From: Phycisphaerae bacterium
Lineage (GTDB): Bacteria; Planctomycetota; Phycisphaerae; Phycisphaerales; Phycisphaeraceae
Direction of reading: 5' to 3'
NCBI GenBank assembly: GCA_030426385.1
Contig: JAUHYI010000001.1
Location: forward strand, 1 to 64,000
DNA length: 64,000 bases
Each line of letters starts with the position of its first letter. Within the stretch, counting starts at the first letter, position 1. The notes below the pieces were generated by a model. That model worked only from the letters and a program-made list of their open reading frames with translations. It was not told where the DNA came from and did no database searches. This document shows positions 52,574 to 62,700 of the stretch, piece by piece. The position numbers and the translations under genes were made by a program.

Positions 52574-53035
52574 GGGTATCTCGTTGTGGTGTGTCAAAGC
52601 TGTCGCGGTACTTAACCAGCTCGGTTCGTGGAACAAAATCATAGCCACCGCAAGGCGTGTTGAAAAATCGCCATGCATTGAATTCAAGGAATAAGCCCAT
52701 CGACATGAGGGGCGGATTCAATGGCCGAATAAAGTTGCCCCCCTCTGGCGATCCACAGGATGCGCTGCGCCTTTAATCGGCTCACGTCTTGCGGCATATC
52801 GCGGAACGAATTTTCACGGCACGTTACCCGTTACCACGTTACATTGTTTTCCTACGGTGCTTTGGGTCGTGCTATTACGGTGTCTTTGGCCGTGTTATTG
52901 CCGAACCGTGCCCCAAAGTTTCAGCACACACACGAGCTTCGACACGGGAGCCGTAAGCCTCGCATGGCGATCGATAGCCGAGATATCATTTCGACTATAG
53001 AATGCCCCCTTTCACAGATTGTCTGGACACACACG
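52574..53035. promoter_or_regulatory. 462-bp divergent intergenic region with short repeats
   Basis: No gene is assigned, although open frames cross the region on both strands. It contains three CGTTAC direct repeats (52822-52827, 52829-52834, 52837-52842) and an imperfect tandem duplication of about 24 bases (52857-52879 and 52880-52903). These may be regulator sites. ATG 52964 and earlier starts could extend the downstream glycosidase, which keeps the boundary uncertain. Confidence 0.4.
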
Positions 53036-55114
53036 ATGCCTCAAGATTTACCTGATTCAACAATATCGCTCTACGCCCTACGAAGAACACTGCCCAAATG
53101 GTGCTTCGACGAACGACTCGAAGAGCTCAGAGAGTTTTGCGGTAAAGCGCATGTTGATGAAGTCATCCTCAAAATAGATTCCGAAGAATTCAGCCATGGG
53201 ATGCCGACGTTGCAATGGGCCCAAGAGTATGTGCCGATGCTCGCTCGCGCCAAACAACAACTTGAAAAGATCGGCGTGGTGTTTTCACTCAACCCCTGGG
53301 TGACGCAAGGCCATGTCGACCGAGGCCGAGATTTACGAGACACTTTTTCTGACTTTCACTGGATGGTAGGCCACGATGGCACCGCATGTCATGCACAGGC
53401 ATGCCCACGATGCGAATCATTTCAAAGCCACATCACGAAGTTGTGGAGTCTGTACGCTACACTGCAACCACGCGTGCTATGGGTTGAGGATGACATTCGC
53501 ACCTTCAATCATTTGCCTGCTCGCTTTGCTTGCTTTTGCGATCAACATATGGACGCGTTCGCACAACGCGCGGGACTAGCACAAGTTCGTCGACAGGATT
53601 TGGTTGAAAAAATTCTTCATCCGGGCAAACCGCATCCCTGGCGTGCTCTTTGGTTTGATCTGCAACGCGATACGATGCGCGAGTTGTGCGGAAAACTCGA
53701 GCAAGCGATCCACACCGTTTCACCCGAGACCACCTTGGGACTGATGTCATCGGGACCCGCGAACCATTGTCTCGATGGCCGCAATTGGCAACAACTTGCC
53801 GAGGCACTCAGCGACAACCAGAAAAGAATCTATAGCCGACCAACGCTTGGCAATTACATTGAAGAATCCGCTCAAGGACTGTACGACAGCGCCGCACAAA
53901 TTCAACGCACACGATTTGTGCTTCCCGCTCAAACGATTGAACAGACCGAAGTGGAAAACGTCCCGTTCACACAATACGCAAACAGCTCCGCATTCACCGC
54001 AGCCAAGATCGCGATATCCATTGCCCATGGTTGTTCAGGCGTTTCGCTAAACCTCTTCGATCACCTAGGCTCGCCCTTAGCCACCACACCCGAGGTCGCC
54101 ACCATGCTCTGCGAGCAACGGCCGACACTTGATGCGTTGCGTTCAGCGTTGAATTCTACGGATTCGTTTACAGGCCGATGCCTTGGCGTACGTATCCTGC
54201 ATCACGAACGAGCCGCCGATGCGAGACACTTGCAACCAGCCAGCGATTATGCCGATCTCATTCCGCCAGATTATGCATTTGAATCAGCCTTGAATAAGCT
54301 GGGCATTCCCACCACATACACCGACTCGCCGGTGGTCGTGATGGAAGGCCAAATGGTCGCAGCATATTCCAATGAAGAGTTGGAAGAAATGTTCAAGGGC
54401 GGAGTCCTGCTCGATGCCACCGCACTGGGCGTACTACAAGAACGCGGTCTTGGCGCATTAGTGGGTGCAAACCTACACGAAATTCGCGAACTCAATACGA
54501 CTCATGTCACGGCCGTTGAAGCATTGACCGACGAATCATTCGGAGGAGCGTCCAATCGTTTTCTCTCATTGACCCTGCCGAGCCTAAGCGGTGGCGGACA
54601 ATACGGCTTCATCGAACCGCACAAAGACGCGACCACGGCCAGTTGGATTGTCGATGAAGATCGACAACGTGTCGCACCAATGCTGACCCTGTTTGAGAAC
54701 AACCTTGGCGGCCGCGTGGCAGTAATGCCCTTGGTTATGGCTTCTTCTTTTGGCAATGCGTTCCTCCACCCATTCCGCAAAGCGCAGCTGGAAGCAACAC
54801 TGAAATGGATATCGCGTAACACACTTCCTATCACAATACATGGCGGTGTGTATCCCTTAGCCATCGGCATAGAGCTTGACCATCGTTATGTGCTAAGCGC
54901 ATTCAATTTGTCTCGCGACCCCTGGGCAAACGTAACATGGAAAATAGCATGCGACAAACCCCAAGCCGCACCAACTTCTATTGAAGTACTCGCGCCGCAT
55001 GCCAATGTGCCCTGCCGAGTTGAACAACAGGACAACCTTCTCACGATCACACTCGATCATGCCTTGCCATTCGGCACACCTATTTCATGCGTCGTGCATT
55101 TTGACAAAACGTAA
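53036..55114 (+). CDS. putative GH42-like/clan-A glycosidase with beta-galactosidase trimerisation-like domain
   Basis: Protein of 692 residues from ATG 53036, or 716 from ATG 52964; no signal peptide. Residues 1-390 look like a TIM barrel: 'HVDEVILKIDSEEF', 'FHWMVGHDGTACHAQACPRC', shortened here to 'DGTACHAQACPRC', and 'RVLWVEDDIRTF' with a candidate acid Glu. Residues about 410-600 resemble the class I amidotransferase-like trimerisation domain of GH42 ('LEEMFKGGVLLDATAL', 'GLGALVGANL'). The C-terminal 90 residues are beta-rich. I do not recognise a named family with confidence. It is divergent from the GH29 gene and convergent with the lyase gene. Confidence 0.65.
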   Translation: MPQDLPDSTISLYALRRTLPKWCFDERLEELREFCGKAHVDEVILKIDSEEFSHGMPTLQWAQEYVPMLARAKQQLEKIGVVFSLNPWVTQGHVDRGRDLRDTFSDFHWMVGHDGTACHAQACPRCESFQSHITKLWSLYATLQPRVLWVEDDIRTFNHLPARFACFCDQHMDAFAQRAGLAQVRRQDLVEKILHPGKPHPWRALWFDLQRDTMRELCGKLEQAIHTVSPETTLGLMSSGPANHCLDGRNWQQLAEALSDNQKRIYSRPTLGNYIEESAQGLYDSAAQIQRTRFVLPAQTIEQTEVENVPFTQYANSSAFTAAKIAISIAHGCSGVSLNLFDHLGSPLATTPEVATMLCEQRPTLDALRSALNSTDSFTGRCLGVRILHHERAADARHLQPASDYADLIPPDYAFESALNKLGIPTTYTDSPVVVMEGQMVAAYSNEELEEMFKGGVLLDATALGVLQERGLGALVGANLHEIRELNTTHVTAVEALTDESFGGASNRFLSLTLPSLSGGGQYGFIEPHKDATTASWIVDEDRQRVAPMLTLFENNLGGRVAVMPLVMASSFGNAFLHPFRKAQLEATLKWISRNTLPITIHGGVYPLAIGIELDHRYVLSAFNLSRDPWANVTWKIACDKPQAAPTSIEVLAPHANVPCRVEQQDNLLTITLDHALPFGTPISCVVHFDKT

Positions 55115-55179
55115 TCATCAATCCGCTGCGCGACCCTACTGCGCAATCATACCGATGACACCAATCCCGTTAAATACTC

Positions 55180-55197
55180 ACGCTTGGATTCAAGCGT
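55180..55197 (+). terminator. short hairpin after the GH42-like gene
   Basis: ACGCTTG (55180-55186) and CAAGCGT (55191-55197) form a perfect 7-bp stem with a GATT loop, 66 bases past the stop codon at 55114. No T-run follows, so it is a weak terminator candidate for either convergent gene. Confidence 0.4.
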
Positions 55198-55261
55198 AGT
55201 TCTCGGCGAATACCGGGAATTTGTGCGAGGGAAAATTTAGACCGCGCGAATTTTTAATACG

Positions 55262-55375
55262 ATGGCTAAAGCAACTGGCGTGATTAATCTTCACGATTTG
55301 GGTGCTCTGGACTTGCTGTTTACACGGAAAGTCCGGGTGACAGTGGAGAAGATTGAAGCCAGTGGCTCTAACTGA
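55262..55375 (+). CDS. possible 37-residue small protein, unrecognised
   Basis: A short frame lies between two convergent genes: it starts 'MAKATGVINLHDLG' and ends 'EKIEASGSN'. Codon use looks natural and the peptide is mixed charged and hydrophobic, but no Shine-Dalgarno and no family match are seen. It could be a gene remnant or chance. It does not overlap either neighbour. Confidence 0.3.
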   Translation: MAKATGVINLHDLGALDLLFTRKVRVTVEKIEASGSN

Positions 55376-55389
55376 ATTAGCACAGGCCA

Positions 55390-58305
55390 TCACAGGTTGC
55401 GAACGGTACAATTCGAACTCGTCTCGCTTGGCAACGGCAGCTCAATCGCCTGAGCATGTCCAGCATGATGTACATGCACAACATTATTTTTGCCATGACC
55501 ATCAACATCGAGATGCGCCGTCATCGGTTCACCGCCCTGCCGTCCTGCGATAATGGTCATAAATCGTCCCGACGCATCGCTGGGCAACGCACAATGCCAG
55601 AATGGCCCCATGCATTGCTGCGTCATCAACTCCGCCCGCTGCGGATGCAGGAAACACACATCGAGACACACACCATCGCCAGCGTCGGCGGTGAGCGTGC
55701 CATGCGAATTGGTAACGAGCTGTGCGGGTGGATGCAACATGAACAGGCAAGGCTCAGTGATCGGATCCCATGTGTCTTCTACCAAGATCACGCCGGTCTG
55801 CTTGAGAAACAGGTAACGCCGAATATGTGTCACCGGGTTGGCAGGCAACAGTTTGTTGTATGGCATGTCATCGAGTCGACGATGATTGTTGTTAACGATT
55901 CGATGAACACCCCAGTCATATTGGCCATTGATTTCGACATGCAACACCTGCGGCGCCTCTTCCAAACCGGTGTATCCTGACGACAGCGCCGGATCGTTAC
56001 CATAGATCAACGTGTTGTGCCATTGCGTTGCGGCTGGTTTTAAATCTCTGCCATCGGAGTACGAGGCGTGATAGCCCGGATCACCGAGCAGCACCTTGCC
56101 GTGTGCGATCAAGTTGATCGACCCCTGATCAAAATCCATATGATTGGTCGCACTACCCGCTCGAAAGAATGCGAAAATATCGCCTTTGGTGTGGCATCGC
56201 GAAATGAGCCCAAGCGACTGACGATACACACTGCGCCGCGGTGGCTCGATCGGCTCGAGGGTCGGATCGATCACGGCCAAGGTGAGGAAGGTATGTTCAG
56301 TGTCGAGCATCGGCATGCCGACATGTCGCCAGGTCCAGGCAAGTTGACTGGCCAATTGAGGATCGGATTCTGCATAGACCGCCATACCTAGAATCAACTC
56401 ACCGCGCGAGACTTGCAATTGCCAATCGCTGCCGGAGTTGCCATTGTTTAGATACGCATGACGAATTGGCGCCGGATCTGCGAGCACGCCTTCGATGCGG
56501 CTGGGGTATTTACATTCGAAATGTCCGTCCAACGAAATGACACAATCCGTAGCCGGTGTGGTAACTGCGATAAAATGCTCGAATGATCCACGAATTCGCG
56601 GATCGGTAAAATAATCGCGAATACCTTTCACCCGTAACGGCCACAGATAACACATCAACATGTTCAGGCTGTGATTGTGATAATTGATCGCCTCGCGATA
56701 GGTGCCATCCGGCTCGTAATATTTTTCGAGATAACTATCGAGCATGGCTATCGTCCAGGTTCGCCAAGCCTGGGCTTCGGGATGATCGGGAAACAACTCA
56801 GCCACCACGCCCACACTGGTAAAATATTCCGCTGAAAAATTCGGTGGGTTAGGGCATGGGCCCATTTCCTGCGCCATCACGCGTACCAAATCTGCGTCTT
56901 CTGGATTGTTTTTGTCTAACCAGAAATCTTTGTAACGCACGAAATCCGAATCGCGAAACATATACGCCAATAACAACATCGACCGCCGAACTGTTCGATA
57001 CGACGCCTCATCAATCACACCCGTGGCCCACATCACATCCAGATTGTATGCCCGCCACTTGACCGACCGGCCGTCAAAAATGCACAGTCGTTCATACCCA
57101 CCGTCATGTAATTCCACTTCCAGCTCACGCGCCCATGCCACCATTTCCTCTACCGCCCGCTGCATGCGTGACGCATCACACAAACAATAGGACACCGCAA
57201 AATAGCCTTGATAAGTAGGCCCAGATGCTGCTGCGTATGCTTCGATTGCCCGGGCAACCTTGTGATCAAGCGCAACACGTTCGCACATGGTTTCCAAATC
57301 TTCGCCGGCTAACAGGTTCAAATCTCTGGATGGCAATGGTGGGTCTAACTCCCACGTGGCAACCTTCGCCACATTCAGATCCGAACAGCTTGTTTTACGA
57401 CGATTCAACAGGCAACACACACCATCGTCGTCCACGTTCGCTTCCTGGCGAGTACTGAGCACGATCCCCCATCGACGTCGTCCTGTTCGCAAAGGCAATC
57501 GCAAAAAATCCGTTTGGCTGTTTTGATTACTTTGGCCACTCGGGTCATTTGGCTCGCTTTGACTGCCAGTAGCATCTTTATTGCTTTGAACCCGTCGATC
57601 ACCTGATCCCTCACGCCACACTTCGAGACGGTTAAGCGCTTCACCACGCCAGTCCGATCCCCAGCCTGTAAAAATCCCCAAGAATTTATTCGAAGGCTCA
57701 TCACCATCACAGAAACCCACCCATGCCAATTGCCATTGATTGACATATGACAGATGGCCCAACGTCCCCATGCGATGTTCGACCTGTGCAGCATCAACGA
57801 CATCCGTGGGATTGAGCGGCACCATAGCACCAGAATTCCGACCATGACCAAACGCGTAAGCTGTCGCCGCATCAGAACCAAACGGCCGCCAATTCAGCAC
57901 AGCATCGCTGTCGCCTTCCATCGTTTCATCCACCAACAACGTATCACCACCCACCGGCCAGGTCACCGTCCACACAACTTTGCCTACCCCTGCTCCAACT
58001 TCATCCTCCACAAGCTTCAACGTTGTGCGCCAGCGCGTCAGTTCGCAATCATGGCGTTCGATCACGGTATCCACCAAACCGCTGCCACCGGACAAGCTTA
58101 ATCCTCGCGTTTCTTCGCCTTCGTCCAAACACCATCGCACCATCGGCCCTACCTCGTCGGACAATTCACCTGATGAGCTGGGCACAAACACACGACGCCG
58201 ACCCGACGTCACCCAGAGTCCGCCGGAACATGTTTGGATGTCAGCCTTTTCGCGCACCACCTCAGAATCAGATGCATCAGACAATATAGAAGGGGATTGC
58301 GTCAT
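55390..58305 (-). CDS. heparinase II/III-like polysaccharide lyase, no signal peptide
   Basis: Protein of 971 residues without a signal peptide. About residues 1-330 are beta-rich and contain a polar Ser/Asn/Gln-rich insert near residue 250-270. About 340-660 form a helical toroid ('EYFTSVGVVAELFPDHPEA', 'YREAINYHNHSLNML'). From about 690 the heparinase II/III C-terminal beta-sandwich appears: 'ATNHMDFDQGSINLIAHG', 'VLLGDPGYH'. The family cleaves uronate-containing polysaccharides by beta-elimination; substrate is unknown. It differs strongly from the lyase at 3686. It follows the AraR-type regulator on the same strand after 140 bp and is probably controlled by it. Confidence 0.78.
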   Translation of the reverse strand: MTQSPSILSDASDSEVVREKADIQTCSGGLWVTSGRRRVFVPSSSGELSDEVGPMVRWCLDEGEETRGLSLSGGSGLVDTVIERHDCELTRWRTTLKLVEDEVGAGVGKVVWTVTWPVGGDTLLVDETMEGDSDAVLNWRPFGSDAATAYAFGHGRNSGAMVPLNPTDVVDAAQVEHRMGTLGHLSYVNQWQLAWVGFCDGDEPSNKFLGIFTGWGSDWRGEALNRLEVWREGSGDRRVQSNKDATGSQSEPNDPSGQSNQNSQTDFLRLPLRTGRRRWGIVLSTRQEANVDDDGVCCLLNRRKTSCSDLNVAKVATWELDPPLPSRDLNLLAGEDLETMCERVALDHKVARAIEAYAAASGPTYQGYFAVSYCLCDASRMQRAVEEMVAWARELEVELHDGGYERLCIFDGRSVKWRAYNLDVMWATGVIDEASYRTVRRSMLLLAYMFRDSDFVRYKDFWLDKNNPEDADLVRVMAQEMGPCPNPPNFSAEYFTSVGVVAELFPDHPEAQAWRTWTIAMLDSYLEKYYEPDGTYREAINYHNHSLNMLMCYLWPLRVKGIRDYFTDPRIRGSFEHFIAVTTPATDCVISLDGHFECKYPSRIEGVLADPAPIRHAYLNNGNSGSDWQLQVSRGELILGMAVYAESDPQLASQLAWTWRHVGMPMLDTEHTFLTLAVIDPTLEPIEPPRRSVYRQSLGLISRCHTKGDIFAFFRAGSATNHMDFDQGSINLIAHGKVLLGDPGYHASYSDGRDLKPAATQWHNTLIYGNDPALSSGYTGLEEAPQVLHVEINGQYDWGVHRIVNNNHRRLDDMPYNKLLPANPVTHIRRYLFLKQTGVILVEDTWDPITEPCLFMLHPPAQLVTNSHGTLTADAGDGVCLDVCFLHPQRAELMTQQCMGPFWHCALPSDASGRFMTIIAGRQGGEPMTAHLDVDGHGKNNVVHVHHAGHAQAIELPLPSETSSNCTVRNL

Positions 58306-58445
58306 GATAAAAAACTATCTCTACGATGTGGCTCGATGTAATACTTTAGGATGCGGACGTTTGTTGATTTCACGGGCACCTGGATTCTCAATTCAGAATC
58401 AGGCAGAGCAATTCATTGGTATATTTCTCGCCATCCACAGCTTGG

Positions 58446-59501
58446 TCATATGTGTGATGGCAACACTTCATGTTCAAATTCGGCTGGGATATGCAACATG
58501 GTTGTTGTTTTTTGCCCCTGGCGTCGTTGCGATTCAATCTGTCCCACGCACTGTTCGACCAGCTTGACACAATCAAAACCCAAGCGGGTGATCGGCATAG
58601 AATCATGCGTTGGCGTTGGGAAATTGGTGTACATCACCACTTCGATATCTTCTTTAATGCGAACGCCTGCCTGCATCAATCCAGCAAGAACCGGCTGCGT
58701 AAGATTGTCGTCATACACGATGATCGAGTCGGGCCTGGACTCACCTTGTAAGTGCATCATCATGTACACCGATGTCGCGACTGAACGTTGCTGGCTATGC
58801 GGTGGTGCCACCAGAATGTGGTGCTGTTGAACTGTTGGATCACTTGCACGCACACGTGTATAAAACGCATCGAGCGACGGCATATGCACCGCATCGTTAA
58901 GCAAATGAGCGATACGCTTTCGCCCGAGTGCGCGCAAGTGTTCAACCGCACGACGATCGAACTCGCGTTCATCCGGATAGATCGCGGGAATGCCGAACGT
59001 GGCTTCCGAAGAAACTTGAACACTGGGAATCCCCGGATCGCTCAACGCAGGCACTTTGGCCAATAGCGATGTTAGCCATAGAAAAATGATGCCCCCGAAT
59101 CGATGATGAATCACATCATCGTGAAGCTGTTCCCATTCATCGCTCTTGATGGATTGGGGATCGATGTAATAAGGCCTGACCGTCAGACCACTTTGCTCGG
59201 CCACTTGCACGGCCGCTTTCATGATGGCCTGAACAAATGGCGACGGGATTGACCCCTGCGTGGGCGCAATAATCGCCAGATCAGCCAGATGCGGTGGATT
59301 GAGCGCGACAAACGTTCCGAGCCGACCACGGGCATGGATGAAACCGTCCCGCGCCAAATGATCGATAGCCGCCTGAATGGTATTGGGACCCGCTTTGTAT
59401 TGATCCGCCAGAGCTTGCCGAGTAGGCAATCGTCGACCGGGTGGCCAGTGCCCGTTGACAATTTTCTGCCGAATTGCATCTGAAATAGTATTGCGTTTCA
59501 T
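58446..59501 (-). CDS. AraR-type regulator (GntR winged helix fused to LacI-type sensor)
   Basis: Chimeric repressor of 351 residues. Residues 1-70 form a GntR winged helix ('LPTRQALADQYKAGPNTIQA', 'DGFIHARGRLGTFV'); residues 70-351 are a periplasmic-binding-like sugar sensor as in LacI and GalR ('RIAHLLND', 'PDSIIVYDDNLTQPVLAGL'). The layout matches AraR, which senses L-arabinose, but the ligand here is unknown. AAGG lies 7 bases before the ATG. It is divergent from the secreted protein gene at 59723, whose promoter carries a 12-bp palindrome, and upstream of a lyase gene. Confidence 0.88.
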   Translation of the reverse strand: MKRNTISDAIRQKIVNGHWPPGRRLPTRQALADQYKAGPNTIQAAIDHLARDGFIHARGRLGTFVALNPPHLADLAIIAPTQGSIPSPFVQAIMKAAVQVAEQSGLTVRPYYIDPQSIKSDEWEQLHDDVIHHRFGGIIFLWLTSLLAKVPALSDPGIPSVQVSSEATFGIPAIYPDEREFDRRAVEHLRALGRKRIAHLLNDAVHMPSLDAFYTRVRASDPTVQQHHILVAPPHSQQRSVATSVYMMMHLQGESRPDSIIVYDDNLTQPVLAGLMQAGVRIKEDIEVVMYTNFPTPTHDSMPITRLGFDCVKLVEQCVGQIESQRRQGQKTTTMLHIPAEFEHEVLPSHI

Positions 59502-59559
59502 GATCGAACCTTACCAGAGGCCATCTAAACCTTTAATTTGCAACCACCTACTCATAAAT

Positions 59560-59597
59560 AATATCGATATTGATAAAATATTCAATAATATTATAAT
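59560..59597 (+). promoter_or_regulatory. promoter of the 59723 gene with overlapping palindrome
   Basis: TTGATA (59570-59575) and TATAAT (59592-59597), 16 bases apart, form a strong forward promoter with a leader of about 120 bases. The perfect palindrome AATATCGATATT at 59560-59571 touches the -35 box. With the AraR-type gene divergent at 59501 it is a good operator candidate. Confidence 0.6.
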
Positions 59598-59722
59598 AAT
59601 TTGTGTAATTTTAAAAACTGTGCGTACCGGTCAGGCGTCTAAATTGACGGTCGCCACGGCGAAGTACAGCTTCCCCCCTCCCACAACGTTTTAAACCACG
59701 ATCACCAATCAACGGAGTTGCC

Positions 59723-62700
59723 ATGCGTAAGATTTCTCAATGTAGATTGTTTGTTCGGACGAGTTTGATGGGCCTCCTGGCCAGTCTGGTGATATCAGTC
59801 ACCAATGCCCAGGCCGCTCATCTTGTGCTGCCCAATATTCGCCATTCCTATTACAGCCACGAAAAAATCGAATTGGCGATTGCCGACCTCGCGGCCGATC
59901 AATCGGCGCAGATCGTATTGAAACCCAAAAACGGAGCCATGCCGTACACATGCACCGTCGTCGGCAAAGGCGGAACGAGTCTGATTGAATTGCCGTCTTT
60001 CACCCTGTCGCCGGGCCAATACCAGATCGCGCTCGATGGCCAATCGGTGCCGGGCATCACCCTAAATATTGCCCGTGCCAATCATTCCTCAGGCATGCTT
60101 TTTAGCGAAACCGGCGCTAACATAACAGGGAATTTCGTGAACTATCACGCCTCGGGTCGATTCGGTTTGATCGATCGTGACGGCAGCGCCTCGGCCGATG
60201 TACGCCAGCGTTCCAGCAATATCCAACTGGCAGATCGGTACATACAAAACAGTATGCCCGCCCTGTGTTACGTCTATTGGACCGGATACGTCACGCACAA
60301 ACCGTGGGGTATGCACAAGGAATGGGTCAGCGACGACATGCTCGAAAACATGCGCCTATTCAATTTCCATGTCGCTCAGCGCTTACGTCGCCAGCGCGAT
60401 CTATGGATTTCGATCGGCGCTATTGATGAGCCCGGCTTACCTTGGGGCAAAACACCGGCGGGTGGTTCGGCATCCGGATTCGCGGATTGGAACACCGCTC
60501 CCTGGCTAGAACAACACGGGTTCGAATTCACCAACGACCCCGGCGCTCTGGGGGACAGCCAATACATGCAATACATGAATTTGCGAAAGCTCATGCTTCG
60601 TGAGCCTCACCAGCAGGCGACTGACGATATCAAATCCATCTGGCCCGAGGCATTATTCGCCTCCGATCTCTACGCACCCGGCGCCGTCGGCGATGGCACC
60701 GATCCGATGAATCAAGTCGTCAACGACATTCCTACCACTCACGTCTTTGCAGATTATGGTTACGGCAAGATCGGCGTCCTCGGCGCCATGTATATGGAAA
60801 AAGCCCACGACCCCACATCCAAACTCGCCCACGCCATGAACGGACAACTCTTCGGTGATCGCAACATGCCTCACCCTCGTCCATTGCATGCATTTCAATT
60901 GATGCGCAACGTATTGCTCGCCTCGGGGCTCGACAGCAATTGGTGGCTTAACCATGCCGCGCTGGGCATAAACCCCCAGGGCAAATCTGATCGCCAACAG
61001 CATCAACAAAACCTCGAAACCGTTAACGAGCCGGCCATACGTATGGGCTCCATCTTGCACAACATGGCACCGGATCAACACGATGTCGCAGTGCTGTGGT
61101 CGTACACAGAAATCGCAATGCGCGGCAAGCCCATCATGCAGATGGAAGCAGGCAACGCCAACGGCGAACAAATCAAGCTCATGATCGCATCGATGCCCGA
61201 AAACACCCAGGACCGCTTCGAAAAAAATCAGATCAACCTATACAGCGTGGGTGGCAATTATCGCAGTGAAATCATTACTGCCCATTCTGCCCTGAGCCGT
61301 GCGGGCTACCCAGCGCATATCATTCACGAAGATCTGTTGGCCAACGGCGTGCTCGATAATTACAAAGTGCTCGTAATCGCAGGCCAGACACATGCGATGA
61401 GCGCCGAATCACATTCGGCCATCAGTGCGTTTGTCGCAAGCGGTGGCAAGGTGCTCGTTGACCAAGCCACCACGGTTGCGTTTGATGGCGCGAGCGTGGT
61501 CGAACTTCCCTCCGTCAAAAACCAGGGCTATCACTGGACTGAAAAGTTTGTGAATTATGTCCAAGCCAAAGACATCCCTGCCGACAAAAAACGCGAGTAC
61601 AGTTATTTCGGTACGAATCATTTCATGGAAAGTTTCAGTCGTGACGCAGCCGAAGCGTTCAGAAATGCCCTGGCACAAACTGATGCTCAGCCTGTCATGG
61701 TCACCGACAGCCACGAGTTGGCTTCCGAACGGCATGCCGGCGGCGATGGGCAAATGATCATGATCATCAACGGCTACGAAGAGTTACCCGATTTAACGGA
61801 TGACAAGCATTACTACCTCTGGAACTATGCCGCATACGATGCGACCTATTCATTACCCACCATCAAAAACAGCGATGCTGTGTACCTGATCGAAGGATCC
61901 GACTGGCAACAGGTTTCGCAAATTAATAACCCCACCGCATTGCAGACCGCAAGCTTTGAACCGGGCGAAATGAAAATGTATCTCGTCGCTCCCAATGCTC
62001 CGAAGGGATTGACAACTACTGCTAAATTGATTGACGGACGCATCGATATCAGCGCCTCACTCGAGGGCCTGAAAATGCCTTGGCCCTTGACCGTTACCGT
62101 GACCGATCCCACAGGCGAAGCGATCGTCACGCTCTATCGTGCGACCGACACAGACGGCCAATTCAAAGAAACCATCGCCTTGGGCAAAAACGCTTCCGAC
62201 GGACAATACACCGTCACGGTTGCAAGCCCGGCGGGCGAACTACACACCAGCGAATCGTTCACGCACCAATCGAAATCGATTGAACCGTCCATCATCGTGC
62301 AAGCGGTGCGTGTCTTTGACGCTGTCGCAATCAAAGATTTCCTATCAAGCAAACCCGCGATAACCATCGCCACACCCAGTGATGCCTACCAGGCAGCCGC
62401 AGAGCAACTCGCATCACAATTACGTGATCGCGGCATCAAAGTAACGATCAAACCCGAGCAGCAAACCTGGGCCAAAGCCTCCTATCCGCGTGTATGGGAT
62501 CCGTATGGCAAGTTGTACGTTGCTGAAGACGAGACCAAGCCGTTGCCTGAAGGCGTAGAAAAAGCACAGGAACTGGTTATTCAAAGTGACTATTTCGAAA
62601 CGCCCACCATCACAACTTTGCAAGGCAAAACGTTTACAGACAGTTGGCAAACCGCAGGCAATGTGTTGACTGTTGGCGAAAAAGGATACATTCATCTCGG

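Noticed and set aside
52524-52721. Reverse frame of 65 codons ahead of GH29
   Set aside because: It overlaps the GH29 start in another frame and matches nothing recognised; a decayed gene end is possible but unsupported.
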